Part shown: positions 7,928 through 16,077 of the stretch, in pieces
Layout: each line of letters begins with the position of its first letter
Numbering within the stretch: the first letter of the stretch is position 1
Assembly: GCA_025449935.1 (NCBI GenBank)
Contig: JANWIJ010000065.1
Location: 1-39,470 of the forward strand
Length of the DNA: 39,470 nt
DNA from: Chitinophagaceae bacterium
GTDB lineage: Bacteria; Bacteroidota; Bacteroidia; Chitinophagales; Chitinophagaceae
Direction of reading: 5' to 3'
Program-made: the position numbers and the translations under genes
The notes under the pieces: model-generated
What the model was told of the DNA's origin: nothing
Seen by the model: the letters and a program-made list of their open reading frames with translations, nothing else
The model's database searches: none

Positions 7928-10084
7928 ATGTCTATTATTCAGGATATCAGGGAAAAGTATGCTAAAGTAACCGTGGTGCTCATTGCGCTGGCGCTGGTTG
8001 GATTTATTCTGACGGATTATTTTTCCGGGAAAGGAAGAAGCGGCGGTGGCGGCGGTTCCAATTCGATTGGCCGGGTAAACGGGAAGAGCATCGGTTATGA
8101 CGCGTTTAATATAAAAGTGGAACAAACCGAAGCCAACCTGAAAGCCCAGGGATACCCGCAAAGTGCAGGATTAACACAGCAGGCGATTGAACAAACCTGG
8201 AAAAAAGAAGTGGACCTCCTGTTGCTTTCTTCGGAGTTTGATAAACTGGGGATCCGTGTTGGTAAAAAAGAGCTGGGCGATATGCTGTATGGCGCCAATG
8301 CCCCGCAGGACCTGAGAAACCAGTTCAGTGATGAGAAGACAGGACAGTATAACGCGGCGCTGGCAAAACAGAATATTGACCAGATGCTGAAAAAAGGAAC
8401 ACAGGAACAAAAAGACAATATCAATAATTACCTGAACCAGCTGGCTGATCAGCGGATGACTGAAAAGTTCACCTCGCTGCTGGCCAACAGCGTTAACTAC
8501 CCGCGCTGGTTTATAGAAAAACAAAATGCCGACAACAGCCAGCTGGCGAAAATAGCGCTGGTAAAAGAAATTTACAGCAGCATCGCCGACAGCACGGTAA
8601 AGGTGGACGATAAGGAAATAGCTGATTATATCAGCAAGCATAAGAAAGACTTTAAACAGGAAGAGAGCCGCAGCATCAGCTATGTTACTTTCAGCGCCGC
8701 ACCCAATGCCGCCGATAGCGTTGCAACGGTCAACAACCTGCTTGCGTTAAAAGCGGAATTTGACAGCAGCAAAAATGTAGAGCAATTCCTGGCCGGTGAA
8801 GGAGTGAATAATTACTACAACGGGTTTATCAGCGGCAAGACCATCCAGATTGCGATGAAAGATTCTATTTTCCGCATACCGGTGGGCGGCATATACGGAC
8901 CTTATCTTGATGGCGGCAGTTATGTACTGGCCAAACTGGAAGGTGTTCGCCAGATGCCGGATACGGTAAAAGTCCGCCATATACTTGTCGGCACTTCTCA
9001 AATTGATCCGCAAACGGGTCAATCATTTCCAACGCGGGATACAGCAACGGCTTATAAGCTGGTGGATAGTTTGCGCAATGAAATTGCCAAAGGATCAAAT
9101 TTTGATACGCTCGTCGCAAAATTTTCAGACGATGGCGGAAGCAAGGATAAAGGAGGTTTGTACGAAGATGTTCCTTCCGGTAAAATGGTGCCGCCGTTCA
9201 ATGATTTTATATTCCTGAATCCCGTTGGGACAAAAGGCATTGTGAAAACAGACTTCGGGTATCATTATATAGAGATCCTTTCCCAGAAAGGAAATGGACC
9301 GGCTTATAAAATTGCTTATTTATCCAAAGAGATTGTTGCCAGCCAGGAAACAGATAACTCGGCATCAGACAGGGCCTTTACGTTTGCCGGCGACAGCCCC
9401 GATGCAAAAGCGTTTGATGCGAATTTTGAAAAAACATTAAAGCCAACCGGCGCTATAAAAGGAATCGCGACTGATATTAAGCCCGCGGATGCGGATATTC
9501 GCGGACTTGGCAACTCCAGGACTTTTGTGAGAAGCATCTATGATGCGGAGGGCGGTGAAGTGTTGAAACCGGAGCGTATTGGCGAAAATTATGTAGTTGC
9601 GCTGGTAACCGAAGTATACAAAGAAGGTACACAAACGCCCAATAAAGCCAGGGCTAGCGTGGAGCCGATATTACGCAATAAGAAGAAAGCTGTTTTGCTG
9701 ACTCAAAAAATAGGGAAAGTAACAACCCTGGAAGCTGCCGCCGCCGCGCTCGGTGGAAAACAAATTGAAACAGTTGATAGCCTGCGGATGAATGGTTCCA
9801 GCCCTGCACTGGGATATGAACCAAGAGTGATCGGGGCGGCATTTAACCCGGCGAATAAAGGAAAAGTAGTTCCCGCAGTTCTTGAAGGAATTAACGGGGT
9901 TTATGTGATCCGTGTGGAGAATACTTCAGCCACCGCGATAACTGAAGGAAATGTGGCGGACCAGCGGAAAATGAAATATGAGCAAATGAAGCAATATGTT
10001 TCAAACCCCAATGCCCCATTGCACCCGGTGATGATATTAAGGAATGCGGCTACTATAAAAGATAACCGGTCAAACCGGTATTAA
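7928..10084 (+). CDS. SurA/PpiD-type peptidyl-prolyl isomerase, membrane-anchored
   Basis: This 718-residue periplasmic folding factor is anchored by one N-terminal helix (residues 13-30, VTVVLIALALVGFILTDY) with a short cytosolic start, the PpiD topology. A glycine-rich linker follows (RSGGGGGSNS), then a SurA-like chaperone region beginning at GRVNGKSIGYDAF. The parvulin (PPIC) domain spans about 345-450 and opens with VKVRHILVG. It contains FSDDGGSKDKGG and ends FGYHYIEIL, all family signatures. The C-terminal third resembles the second, degenerate chaperone part of Bacteroidota PpiD proteins. It probably assists outer-membrane and secreted protein folding. Terminators lie on both sides, so it is its own transcription unit. 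The symbol ppiD is not given because Bacteroidota members are only distantly similar to E. coli PpiD. Confidence 0.88.
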   Translation: MSIIQDIREKYAKVTVVLIALALVGFILTDYFSGKGRSGGGGGSNSIGRVNGKSIGYDAFNIKVEQTEANLKAQGYPQSAGLTQQAIEQTWKKEVDLLLLSSEFDKLGIRVGKKELGDMLYGANAPQDLRNQFSDEKTGQYNAALAKQNIDQMLKKGTQEQKDNINNYLNQLADQRMTEKFTSLLANSVNYPRWFIEKQNADNSQLAKIALVKEIYSSIADSTVKVDDKEIADYISKHKKDFKQEESRSISYVTFSAAPNAADSVATVNNLLALKAEFDSSKNVEQFLAGEGVNNYYNGFISGKTIQIAMKDSIFRIPVGGIYGPYLDGGSYVLAKLEGVRQMPDTVKVRHILVGTSQIDPQTGQSFPTRDTATAYKLVDSLRNEIAKGSNFDTLVAKFSDDGGSKDKGGLYEDVPSGKMVPPFNDFIFLNPVGTKGIVKTDFGYHYIEILSQKGNGPAYKIAYLSKEIVASQETDNSASDRAFTFAGDSPDAKAFDANFEKTLKPTGAIKGIATDIKPADADIRGLGNSRTFVRSIYDAEGGEVLKPERIGENYVVALVTEVYKEGTQTPNKARASVEPILRNKKKAVLLTQKIGKVTTLEAAAAALGGKQIETVDSLRMNGSSPALGYEPRVIGAAFNPANKGKVVPAVLEGINGVYVIRVENTSATAITEGNVADQRKMKYEQMKQYVSNPNAPLHPVMILRNAATIKDNRSNRY

Positions 10085-10111
10085 ACGAACACCGAACCAA
10101 AACCAACGGTC

Positions 10112-10146
10112 ATCCCGTGCCTCCCCTGGTGGTACGGGATTTTTGT
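10112..10146 (+). terminator. Rho-independent terminator after the PpiD-like gene
   Basis: ATCCCGTGCC (10112-10121) pairs with GGTACGGGAT (10131-10140) with one G-T wobble, around a 9-nt loop. It is followed by TTTTGTTTT. Confidence 0.8.
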
Positions 10147-10210
10147 TTTCTGATGTCGCAAACAACCAGCCCCCCATAATTGTTATTTTTACAAATTGAG
10201 TTCCAGGTAT

Positions 10211-10720
10211 ATGAGCGAACCGATCATCAATAAAGTTGCCGAAAGCGGGTTAATCACGATTGACCTCGAAAAATGGTATCCCAGGGACGCTGTTGCCGTC
10301 TTTGACATGAAGGACCATTTGTTCATGGGAATGATACTGAAAGAAAAAGATTTCCGCGAAGCCCTCAAAAACCTTGACTGGGAAGCATACCGCGACAAAA
10401 ACGTAGCGGTTACCTGCACTGCCGATGCGGTTATCCCGGTTTGGGCCTATATGCTGGTAGCGGCTTACCTGCAACCAGTAGCTAAGGAAATAGTCATGGG
10501 GGATGAAAAGGAACTGCACAAATCGCTTTTCCTGAAAAATCTTTCAGGCATACAGTTAAGCGAATTTGCCGATAAAAGGATTGTCGTAAAGGGCTGTGGC
10601 GAAACGCCGATCGCGGATTATGTATACATGGAAATTACAAAGCTGTTGAGACCTGTTGTTAAAAGCATCATGTATGGCGAACCCTGCAGTACCGTTCCGG
10701 TTTTTAAAAAGAGACCATAG
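10211..10720 (+). CDS. DUF2480 family protein
   Basis: This 169-residue soluble protein of unknown function has the pattern of the Bacteroidota DUF2480 family. Recognisable blocks are NKVAESGLITIDLEKWYP near the N-terminus, FDMKDHLFMGMILKEKDFR, VTCTADAVIPVWAYMLVA in the middle, and the C-terminal KGCGETPIADYVYMEI. No signal peptide or membrane segment is seen. Conserved cysteines occur in VTCTAD, KGCGE and EPCSTVP. The start is placed at ATG 10211, not the TTG frame start at 10196, because MSEPIINKVAESGL matches the family start. A TATTTTTA sequence (10184-10191), close to the -7 consensus, lies 20 bp upstream. It ends convergently with corA, 58 bp away, with no clear terminator between them. 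Confidence 0.8.
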   Translation: MSEPIINKVAESGLITIDLEKWYPRDAVAVFDMKDHLFMGMILKEKDFREALKNLDWEAYRDKNVAVTCTADAVIPVWAYMLVAAYLQPVAKEIVMGDEKELHKSLFLKNLSGIQLSEFADKRIVVKGCGETPIADYVYMEITKLLRPVVKSIMYGEPCSTVPVFKKRP

Positions 10721-10778
10721 ATGATCTTCCTTTTCCCTTTCTGAATGATTCACGACCGGCGGTAGTCAATACACTTCT

Positions 10779-11891
10779 TCAAAACCAACCCCGGCGTTTA
10801 AAAATGTAGAGCATGATAAGCGGAACAAGGAACATGACCGCGATGGCAAAATAAAACCCCCATTCATGATGGGCGTAGGGGATGATGTCGAAGTTCATTC
10901 CAAAAATTCCCCCGATCACCGTGGCGGGCGCCAGCAAACAGGTAACAATTGTCATAACCTTCATGACTTCATTAAGCCGGAGGTTTACATTACTCATATA
11001 CAGGTCCTGCATGCTCATCATCACATCACGGTAGTTCTCACTCAGGTCAAACGCCTGGTGAATATGATCGTACACGTCTTTAAAATACTTGGTGGTCCTG
11101 TCTTCCAGCAATTCACTTTCACTGCGCATGATACCCGCCACCAGGTCGCGGACCGGGGCAATATTTCTTTTTAAAACGATGAGCTCTTTTCTTAACTGGT
11201 TTATCCGCGCCAGCGACCTCGTATTACTTTTCCTGACTACTTCTTCTTCCAGGGCCTCGATCTGGTCGCCCAGTTTTTCCATCACGATAAAATAATTATC
11301 TACGATCAGGTCCAGCATCACGTACAGCAGGTAGTCGGATGTTCGTTGCCGGATCTGGCTTTTACCCATCTTCATTTTATTCCGGATGGGATCAAAAACA
11401 TCTCGGCTGGCATCTTCCTGGAAGCTGATAACAAAATCCTTTCCAAGTACAATGCTCACCTGTTCGGTCTCAACGGTTTTCTTTGTTTCATTAAAATACA
11501 GCATGTTCAGCAGGCAATAGAGCACCCCTTCCACTTCGTCCATTTTAGGACGCTGGCCCATGCTTAATATATCTTCGATGATCAGGGGGTGAATAGTGAA
11601 ATGTGTGCAGACGGCTTCCACATCGGCTTTTCGCAAACCGTCAATATTGACCCAGGTATTATGCCCGCTGGTTTTATAGACAAAAGAATCTTCTACGGTA
11701 CGGAGCCTTTTTTCCTCTACAAGATCTGTACTGTAATCAAAAACGGAAACCTGCACTTCTTTGGCCTCCTCCCGGGAAGGAACGGCGGTAGGGTTAACAG
11801 ATAATATTTCTTTTGTCCGTTTGGTGGCAAAAAGATTGGGCAGGTACAGGTAGCGGAGATATTTTTCAGGCCTCAGTTTTTTCATATTCAT
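10779..11891 (-). CDS. corA: CorA-type magnesium/cobalt transporter
   Basis: Pentameric inner-membrane channel for Mg2+ (and Co2+/Ni2+) uptake. The protein has 370 residues. A large cytosolic N-terminal domain contains THFTIHPLIIEDILSMGQRPK and VSIVLGKDFVISFQED. A long helix follows (YLLYVMLDLIVDNYFIVMEKLGDQIEALEEEV). Two C-terminal membrane helices sit at about 312-330 and 345-364. The signature GMN is at 331-333 in FGMNFD, and the C-terminus is basic (KRRGWF), as in the family. A second ATG lies two codons in (11885). No Mg2+ leader element was recognised in the short upstream gap. Confidence 0.93.
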   Translation of the reverse strand: MNMKKLRPEKYLRYLYLPNLFATKRTKEILSVNPTAVPSREEAKEVQVSVFDYSTDLVEEKRLRTVEDSFVYKTSGHNTWVNIDGLRKADVEAVCTHFTIHPLIIEDILSMGQRPKMDEVEGVLYCLLNMLYFNETKKTVETEQVSIVLGKDFVISFQEDASRDVFDPIRNKMKMGKSQIRQRTSDYLLYVMLDLIVDNYFIVMEKLGDQIEALEEEVVRKSNTRSLARINQLRKELIVLKRNIAPVRDLVAGIMRSESELLEDRTTKYFKDVYDHIHQAFDLSENYRDVMMSMQDLYMSNVNLRLNEVMKVMTIVTCLLAPATVIGGIFGMNFDIIPYAHHEWGFYFAIAVMFLVPLIMLYIFKRRGWF

Positions 11892-11928
11892 AACTGGAAG
11901 TTAGGAAAAGAAATTTAGCGGTAACCCA

Positions 11929-13002
11929 TCAGAGCTTTTCAAACAAAGCCCGTAATTTTTCTCTTGTCATGATTTTTTCCCAGTTCTTTCCCAGGGCGTT
12001 TTCCCAGAGGGGCTTCATACCCAGGGAAACATTGATCATCGTGTCAAACTGTTCATCCGTTAACACGCGGCAGATGCCGGCCGGGATTTCTATTTTATTT
12101 TTTTCCACCATGTGCTTAAACTCTTTAACGCCATCTGGGTAATATTCTTCCAGGTGGTTCATCACGATACAATTCCCAATGCCATGCCTGGTGCCCAGCA
12201 GATAACTTAGACCATAACTTACCGCGTGCGCCACACCCACCTGTGAATAAGCGATGCTCATACCGCCAGCATAGGAAGCCATCATCAGTTTATCATCACA
12301 GTCCGCATCCCAGGTGTTTTTGTTCACAAACACATCGCGGCAGAGCTGCAGCGCTTTTTCTCCATAGCTTTTGCTGAATTCATTGAGAAAAGTTCCTTCC
12401 AGGCTTTCAATACAATGGATATAACAATCCATGCCCGTGTAGAACCGCTGGTTGACCGGGGCATTGGCGGTCAGCTCCGGGTCAAGAACGATCTGGTCAA
12501 AAGGTGTAAAGTCTGAATTCATTCCCAGTTTTTTGGTAGGCCCGGTTAGTACGGTTGTCCGGGACACTTCAGCCCCCGTACCACTCAGCGTGGGAATACC
12601 TGCCTTATAAACTCCCGGGTTTTTTACCAGGTCCCATCCCTGGTAGTCGGCCGATGAACCGGGATTGTTCATCATCAATGAAACAGCTTTGGCCAGGTCC
12701 ATGGTTGAACCGCCACCGATACCGATCACACCACTTATTTTTCCAAACTCATCCTTCAATTGCTGCGCGAGCCTGTCAACATAGGTTGTTTTTGGCTCGT
12801 AGCTAACATCAGCAAACAATATCTTATCATTCTCTCTTACCGGGATTCGATTGATGAGGGGAGACCCTTCAAAAAAATGATCCACTAAAAACACCATCGG
12901 TTTCTTTTGTTCCCGGTGCGGGGTAATGATCTCGTCAAGCTGGTTAAAAGCCCCACGCCCATATACCACATAGCCCACCATTTTAAAATTGCGAAACGTC
13001 AT
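11929..13002 (-). CDS. kdnB: Iron-containing alcohol dehydrogenase, probable Kdo 8-oxidase KdnB
   Basis: This 357-residue group III metal-dependent alcohol dehydrogenase has an NAD(P)-binding loop GIGGGSTMDLAK (94-105). Metal ligands are probably D192 and H196 (GMDCYIHCIES), H259 (VAHAVSYGL) and H273 (GTRHGIGNC). The N-terminus (NFKMVGYVVYGRGAFNQLDEI) and C-terminus (LGMKPLWENALGKNWEKIMTREKL) fit my recollection of KdnB, which oxidises C8 of 3-deoxy-D-manno-octulosonate before amination to Kdo8N. The adjacent upstream gene is a KdsB-type cytidylyltransferase, 59 bp away on the same strand, which supports that assignment. The partner aminotransferase KdnA is not in the window. Without it, the exact substrate is inference; a general Fe-ADH is the alternative. 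Confidence 0.7.
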   Translation of the reverse strand: MTFRNFKMVGYVVYGRGAFNQLDEIITPHREQKKPMVFLVDHFFEGSPLINRIPVRENDKILFADVSYEPKTTYVDRLAQQLKDEFGKISGVIGIGGGSTMDLAKAVSLMMNNPGSSADYQGWDLVKNPGVYKAGIPTLSGTGAEVSRTTVLTGPTKKLGMNSDFTPFDQIVLDPELTANAPVNQRFYTGMDCYIHCIESLEGTFLNEFSKSYGEKALQLCRDVFVNKNTWDADCDDKLMMASYAGGMSIAYSQVGVAHAVSYGLSYLLGTRHGIGNCIVMNHLEEYYPDGVKEFKHMVEKNKIEIPAGICRVLTDEQFDTMINVSLGMKPLWENALGKNWEKIMTREKLRALFEKL

Positions 13003-13061
13003 AATTTCTCAGATAAAGGGTTGAAAGATAACCGTGCAAAAATAGCAGAATAAACCAGTTA

Positions 13062-13853
13062 TCAGGAGCGGGGCGGTACCAGCTTTGCAGCTCTCTCCAG
13101 GTCCTCCGGTGTATCAATTTCCACGCCCATATACTCCACGACCACCATACGTAAGGGCACGCCGTTTTCAAGATACCGGAGACATTCAATCCTTTCCGCG
13201 GATTCCAATACCGAAAGGGGCCATTGTGAAAAATTCAATAAGGCCTGCTTACGAAAAGCATACACACCAATATGTTCATAATAAACAACCGGGGCATTCC
13301 TGTCCCTGGGATAGGGAATGGGTGAACGGCTGAAGAACAGGGAATTCATATTTTTATCGACAGCCACTTTTACAAAGTTGGGATCCATGATATCGGCTTC
13401 AGCGGTGAGCACCTGCATTAACGAAGCCACCTGTACTGAAGGATCATCAAACTGCTCCAGCAATTTCTTCAGCGGTTCTTTTCTTACGAAGGGAGTATCG
13501 CCCTGTACATTTATTATAATACCGGCCGTCATCCCGGCCGCGGCTTCGGCAATGCGGTCGCTCCCGCTTTCGTGTTCATACTGGCTCATTAACGCGTTTC
13601 CGCCCGCGGCAGTTATTTCTGTGAAAATAATATCGCTGTCAGTCACCACCACCACCTCATCAAACAAACCAGTAGCCAGCGTCGCCTCGTAGGTCTGGCG
13701 AATAACAGTTTTATCACCCAGCAACTCCATCAGCTTACCGGGAAATCGGGTGGCAGCATACCGGGCGGGAATTAATGCAACAACAGCACCACGATTCGCA
13801 GGATTTTCCAGGGGCTCCGGGGGACCGGGTTGTTTTTTATTACCAGGCGGCAT
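13062..13853 (-). CDS. kdsB: 3-deoxy-manno-octulosonate cytidylyltransferase, KdsB family
   Basis: Activates Kdo (or 8-amino-Kdo) as the CMP sugar for lipid A core assembly in the cytosol. Of 263 residues, about 22 form a Pro/Gly-rich N-terminal extension before the nucleotide-binding start VALIPARYAATRFPGK (25-40). Other motifs are SGSDRIAEA, NVQGDTPF (115-122), EHIGVYAFRKQ and VEIDTPEDLERA, each a KdsB signature. The canonical QGDEP reads QGDTP here (T120). Together with the KdnB-like neighbour, this points to the Kdo8N variant of the pathway. No ATG lies between the extension and the core, so the start at 13853 is kept. It may be co-transcribed with the dehydrogenase downstream. Confidence 0.87.
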   Translation of the reverse strand: MPPGNKKQPGPPEPLENPANRGAVVALIPARYAATRFPGKLMELLGDKTVIRQTYEATLATGLFDEVVVVTDSDIIFTEITAAGGNALMSQYEHESGSDRIAEAAAGMTAGIIINVQGDTPFVRKEPLKKLLEQFDDPSVQVASLMQVLTAEADIMDPNFVKVAVDKNMNSLFFSRSPIPYPRDRNAPVVYYEHIGVYAFRKQALLNFSQWPLSVLESAERIECLRYLENGVPLRMVVVEYMGVEIDTPEDLERAAKLVPPRS

Positions 13854-13898
13854 TTTACAAATATCCCATTAATAGGTTTATGATCGTTGAATCGCGGT

Positions 13899-14657
13899 TT
13901 ACACGCCGGAGCCAAAAGAAATGACAACCTGGTTATCCACCTGGTACATTTCAAAAGAATAAATGGCGCCATCTTCAAATTCCACGCTTATTTTTTTTAT
14001 CCAGCTAAAACCATCTTCATACTCTTCTTTATCCACCACTATTCTATATTCTCTCTCTCCCTTTTTATATGTTTTACCGGTGGAAGGGTATTCATCTGTT
14101 TCGCCAAAAATCTCTTTGAACTCCGGGAGCATGCGAACCAACAGGAAGGCCTGTTCAAGGGTGAAGTCCGGCAGGAAATAAGTATCGGAACCATATTCAT
14201 AACCCATGAATTTATGCCACTCGGCCCCGTTCTTATAGAGTTGTTTATGCAATTCCCAACCACCCTCTTCCACGTTGTTCATCGCGCCGGATTTCACAAC
14301 CAGCTTGCTGCCAAAAGGAACACTGAGCTGGGAAATATATCCCCTCATATCTTTTATTAAAGCTTTTGGCGGTGGAACCGGGAACAGGTAGGAGTTAACA
14401 ATATACCCGGTTTTATTATTGTACTTCACTTTTCGCCAATACCCGGACAATCCTTCTGTCTTAATGGAAACCCATTCTTCATCGTCTTCCAGCAACACTA
14501 CTTTAGTGCCATAGGGAATTTTGCCCAGCACCCCGGAAGCCGCATCCGGATTTTCACGAATACTCAAGCCACTTTTGGCAGCGACATAATAACCACTTGT
14601 TTGCGCAGCCAGCTGAAAGGAAGCCAGGAGGAGGGCTGCCAGCAGAATTTTTTTCAT
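13899..14657 (-). CDS. Exported SH3b-domain protein
   Basis: This 252-residue protein has a clear signal peptide (MKKILLAALLLASFQLAAQ). A bacterial SH3 domain follows at about residues 22-92: GYYVAAKSGLSIRENPDAASGVLGKIPYGTKV, a tryptophan pair region, and TGYIVNSYLFP at its end. This pattern is typical of domains that bind peptidoglycan or cell-wall peptides. The C-terminal 150 residues contain GSKLVVKSGAMNNVEEGGWELH and WIKKISVEFEDGAIYSFEMYQ, which resemble no family I know. It is likely a periplasmic accessory protein of wall or envelope function. It lies 45 bp upstream of kdsB on the same strand and could share a transcript with it. Confidence 0.7.
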   Translation of the reverse strand: MKKILLAALLLASFQLAAQTSGYYVAAKSGLSIRENPDAASGVLGKIPYGTKVVLLEDDEEWVSIKTEGLSGYWRKVKYNNKTGYIVNSYLFPVPPPKALIKDMRGYISQLSVPFGSKLVVKSGAMNNVEEGGWELHKQLYKNGAEWHKFMGYEYGSDTYFLPDFTLEQAFLLVRMLPEFKEIFGETDEYPSTGKTYKKGEREYRIVVDKEEYEDGFSWIKKISVEFEDGAIYSFEMYQVDNQVVISFGSGV

Positions 14658-14677
14658 AACAGCATTTTGAAAAGGTA

Positions 14678-15502
14678 TTATCCATCAAGTTTTTGAAACG
14701 GCTTTTTCATCAGGCTCACAAAATCTTCATCCTTTTCATCGGGGTAATAGCGATCAAGGCCGTATCGGATATTTTTTGTGTCAAGTTTCCTGAACGTGCC
14801 CAGCAGCCGGTCCCATATGGAAAATACGGCGCCATAATTACTGTCTGTATAGGGCTGCTTCCAGTGGTGATGAACCTTGTGCATGTCCGGGGAAACTACA
14901 ATATAGCTCAATGCCTTATCCAGTTTTTTTGGCAGGCTGATGTTGGCATGCGTAAAGGCTGTTGACAAAACAACCAGTGTCTGGTAGATCATCACGCTGT
15001 ACATGGGAGCACCGGAAAAAAAGATCAGCAGTAAAAAAAAGATACCACGGAGCAAACTGTCTCCGGGGTGATGCCGCAGCCCTGTAGTAACATCTACATT
15101 GGTATCACTGTGATGAATTAAATGAAAGCGCCAGAGCAGCGGAACTTTATGCATGACGAGGTGAACAAGCCAGCTGCTGAAGTCCAGCGCCAGCACCCCG
15201 ATAAGAATGGTTACCAGTACGCCGCTGTTAAACCAGTAGACCAGGCCAAACCCGCTGTCGCGGCACCAATCGGAGAGTTTGATGATAAAAATGGCCAGGA
15301 ACGTATGAATAATGAGATGAATAACCGTAAATATCAAATTTACCCCGGCATGCCGGAGCCTGGTTCTTTTGTACCGCAGCGGCAGCAAAGGAATAGCTCC
15401 TTCAATGATCCAGAAAAAAAGCAAGCCCCCCACCAGGATGGCCATTCTTTCCAGCGGTCGCTGTTCGAGGGTCTGGAAATGTTCAATTATAGTGTTCCAC
15501 AC
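14678..15502 (-). CDS. Sterol desaturase / fatty acid hydroxylase superfamily protein
   Basis: This 274-residue integral membrane di-iron enzyme has the superfamily's histidine clusters: HLVMH (114-118), HLIHH (127-131), H144-H145 and HKVHH (208-212). Together these would bind two irons. Membrane helices lie at about 20-40, 54-75, 92-110, 154-172 and 174-190. C-terminal features such as GAVFSIWDRLLGTF are typical of the family. It probably hydroxylates or desaturates a lipid tail; Bacteroidota members include sphingolipid, ornithine-lipid and carotenoid hydroxylases, and the sequence alone does not choose among them. It lies just upstream of the SH3b gene, 20 bp away. Confidence 0.85.
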   Translation of the reverse strand: MWNTIIEHFQTLEQRPLERMAILVGGLLFFWIIEGAIPLLPLRYKRTRLRHAGVNLIFTVIHLIIHTFLAIFIIKLSDWCRDSGFGLVYWFNSGVLVTILIGVLALDFSSWLVHLVMHKVPLLWRFHLIHHSDTNVDVTTGLRHHPGDSLLRGIFFLLLIFFSGAPMYSVMIYQTLVVLSTAFTHANISLPKKLDKALSYIVVSPDMHKVHHHWKQPYTDSNYGAVFSIWDRLLGTFRKLDTKNIRYGLDRYYPDEKDEDFVSLMKKPFQKLDG

Positions 15503-15538
15503 GGAAGTTCGTTTTCAGCCAAAAGATACGAAGGAAAA

Positions 15539-15985
15539 TTAAGAGCTTTCCCCCTTCTCCCTCTTTTCATTGTTATCAACGATTTTCTTTTCTTCCGTAT
15601 TGTATTCGTGGCCACAGGCAAAACAATGGTATACCTTTTCGACAGGCATGGCGTAGCTAATGAAGAAAAAACCTAAAAGGAAACTTGCCCAGTTGGAAGC
15701 TTTTCGGGGAGTAGAAACGAACTCCACATTCAGGGAGCCGCAATTCGGGCAGGGGTGTAAAGATTTGTGCTCATTTTCAACTGTTCGTAAAATACCGGCC
15801 GCTCTTTCTGCCTGGGAGGCAGTCACCATAAGTTTAATTCCACCTACCGCGTTTGTCAGGATGGGGTCAATCGTTACGGTATTCTCATCTTTGAGCCAGC
15901 ACTTGATTCCATCTTCTTCCAGCCGCCCCATGGCGATATGGGCGGATACATAATTATCATATGACCGGAGAATAACAAAATCCAT
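15539..15985 (-). CDS. DUF2007 protein with membrane-interrupted zinc ribbon
   Basis: From ATG 15985 the protein has 148 residues. Residues 1-70 are a DUF2007-type domain (FVILRSYDNYVSAHIAMGRLEEDGI, TVTIDPILTNAVGGIKLMV), a family related to GlnB-like signal folds. Two CxxC pairs follow, CPNC (79-82) and CFAC (121-124), as in a zinc ribbon. The loop between them carries a hydrophobic segment (about 97-114, NWASFLLGFFFISYAMPV) that could be a membrane anchor. The C-terminus is charged. The start at 15985 is chosen because MDFVILRSYD is the family N-terminus; the frame opens at 16003. Its function is unknown, perhaps a small sensor or adaptor. It is upstream of the fatty acid hydroxylase on the same strand. 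Confidence 0.72.
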   Translation of the reverse strand: MDFVILRSYDNYVSAHIAMGRLEEDGIKCWLKDENTVTIDPILTNAVGGIKLMVTASQAERAAGILRTVENEHKSLHPCPNCGSLNVEFVSTPRKASNWASFLLGFFFISYAMPVEKVYHCFACGHEYNTEEKKIVDNNEKREKGESS

Positions 15986-16077
15986 ATGTGTAATTGAAAG
16001 CAAACTACCCGTTTCCGGCCAGTTCAGAAAGTGGTAACGGCCATCTTCCTCACTAAAGCGAAAACAGGAAAGATGAT

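Noticed and set aside
15122-15676. Plus-strand 184-codon frame
   Set aside because: It overlaps the fatty acid hydroxylase whose histidine motifs clearly establish the minus strand as coding.
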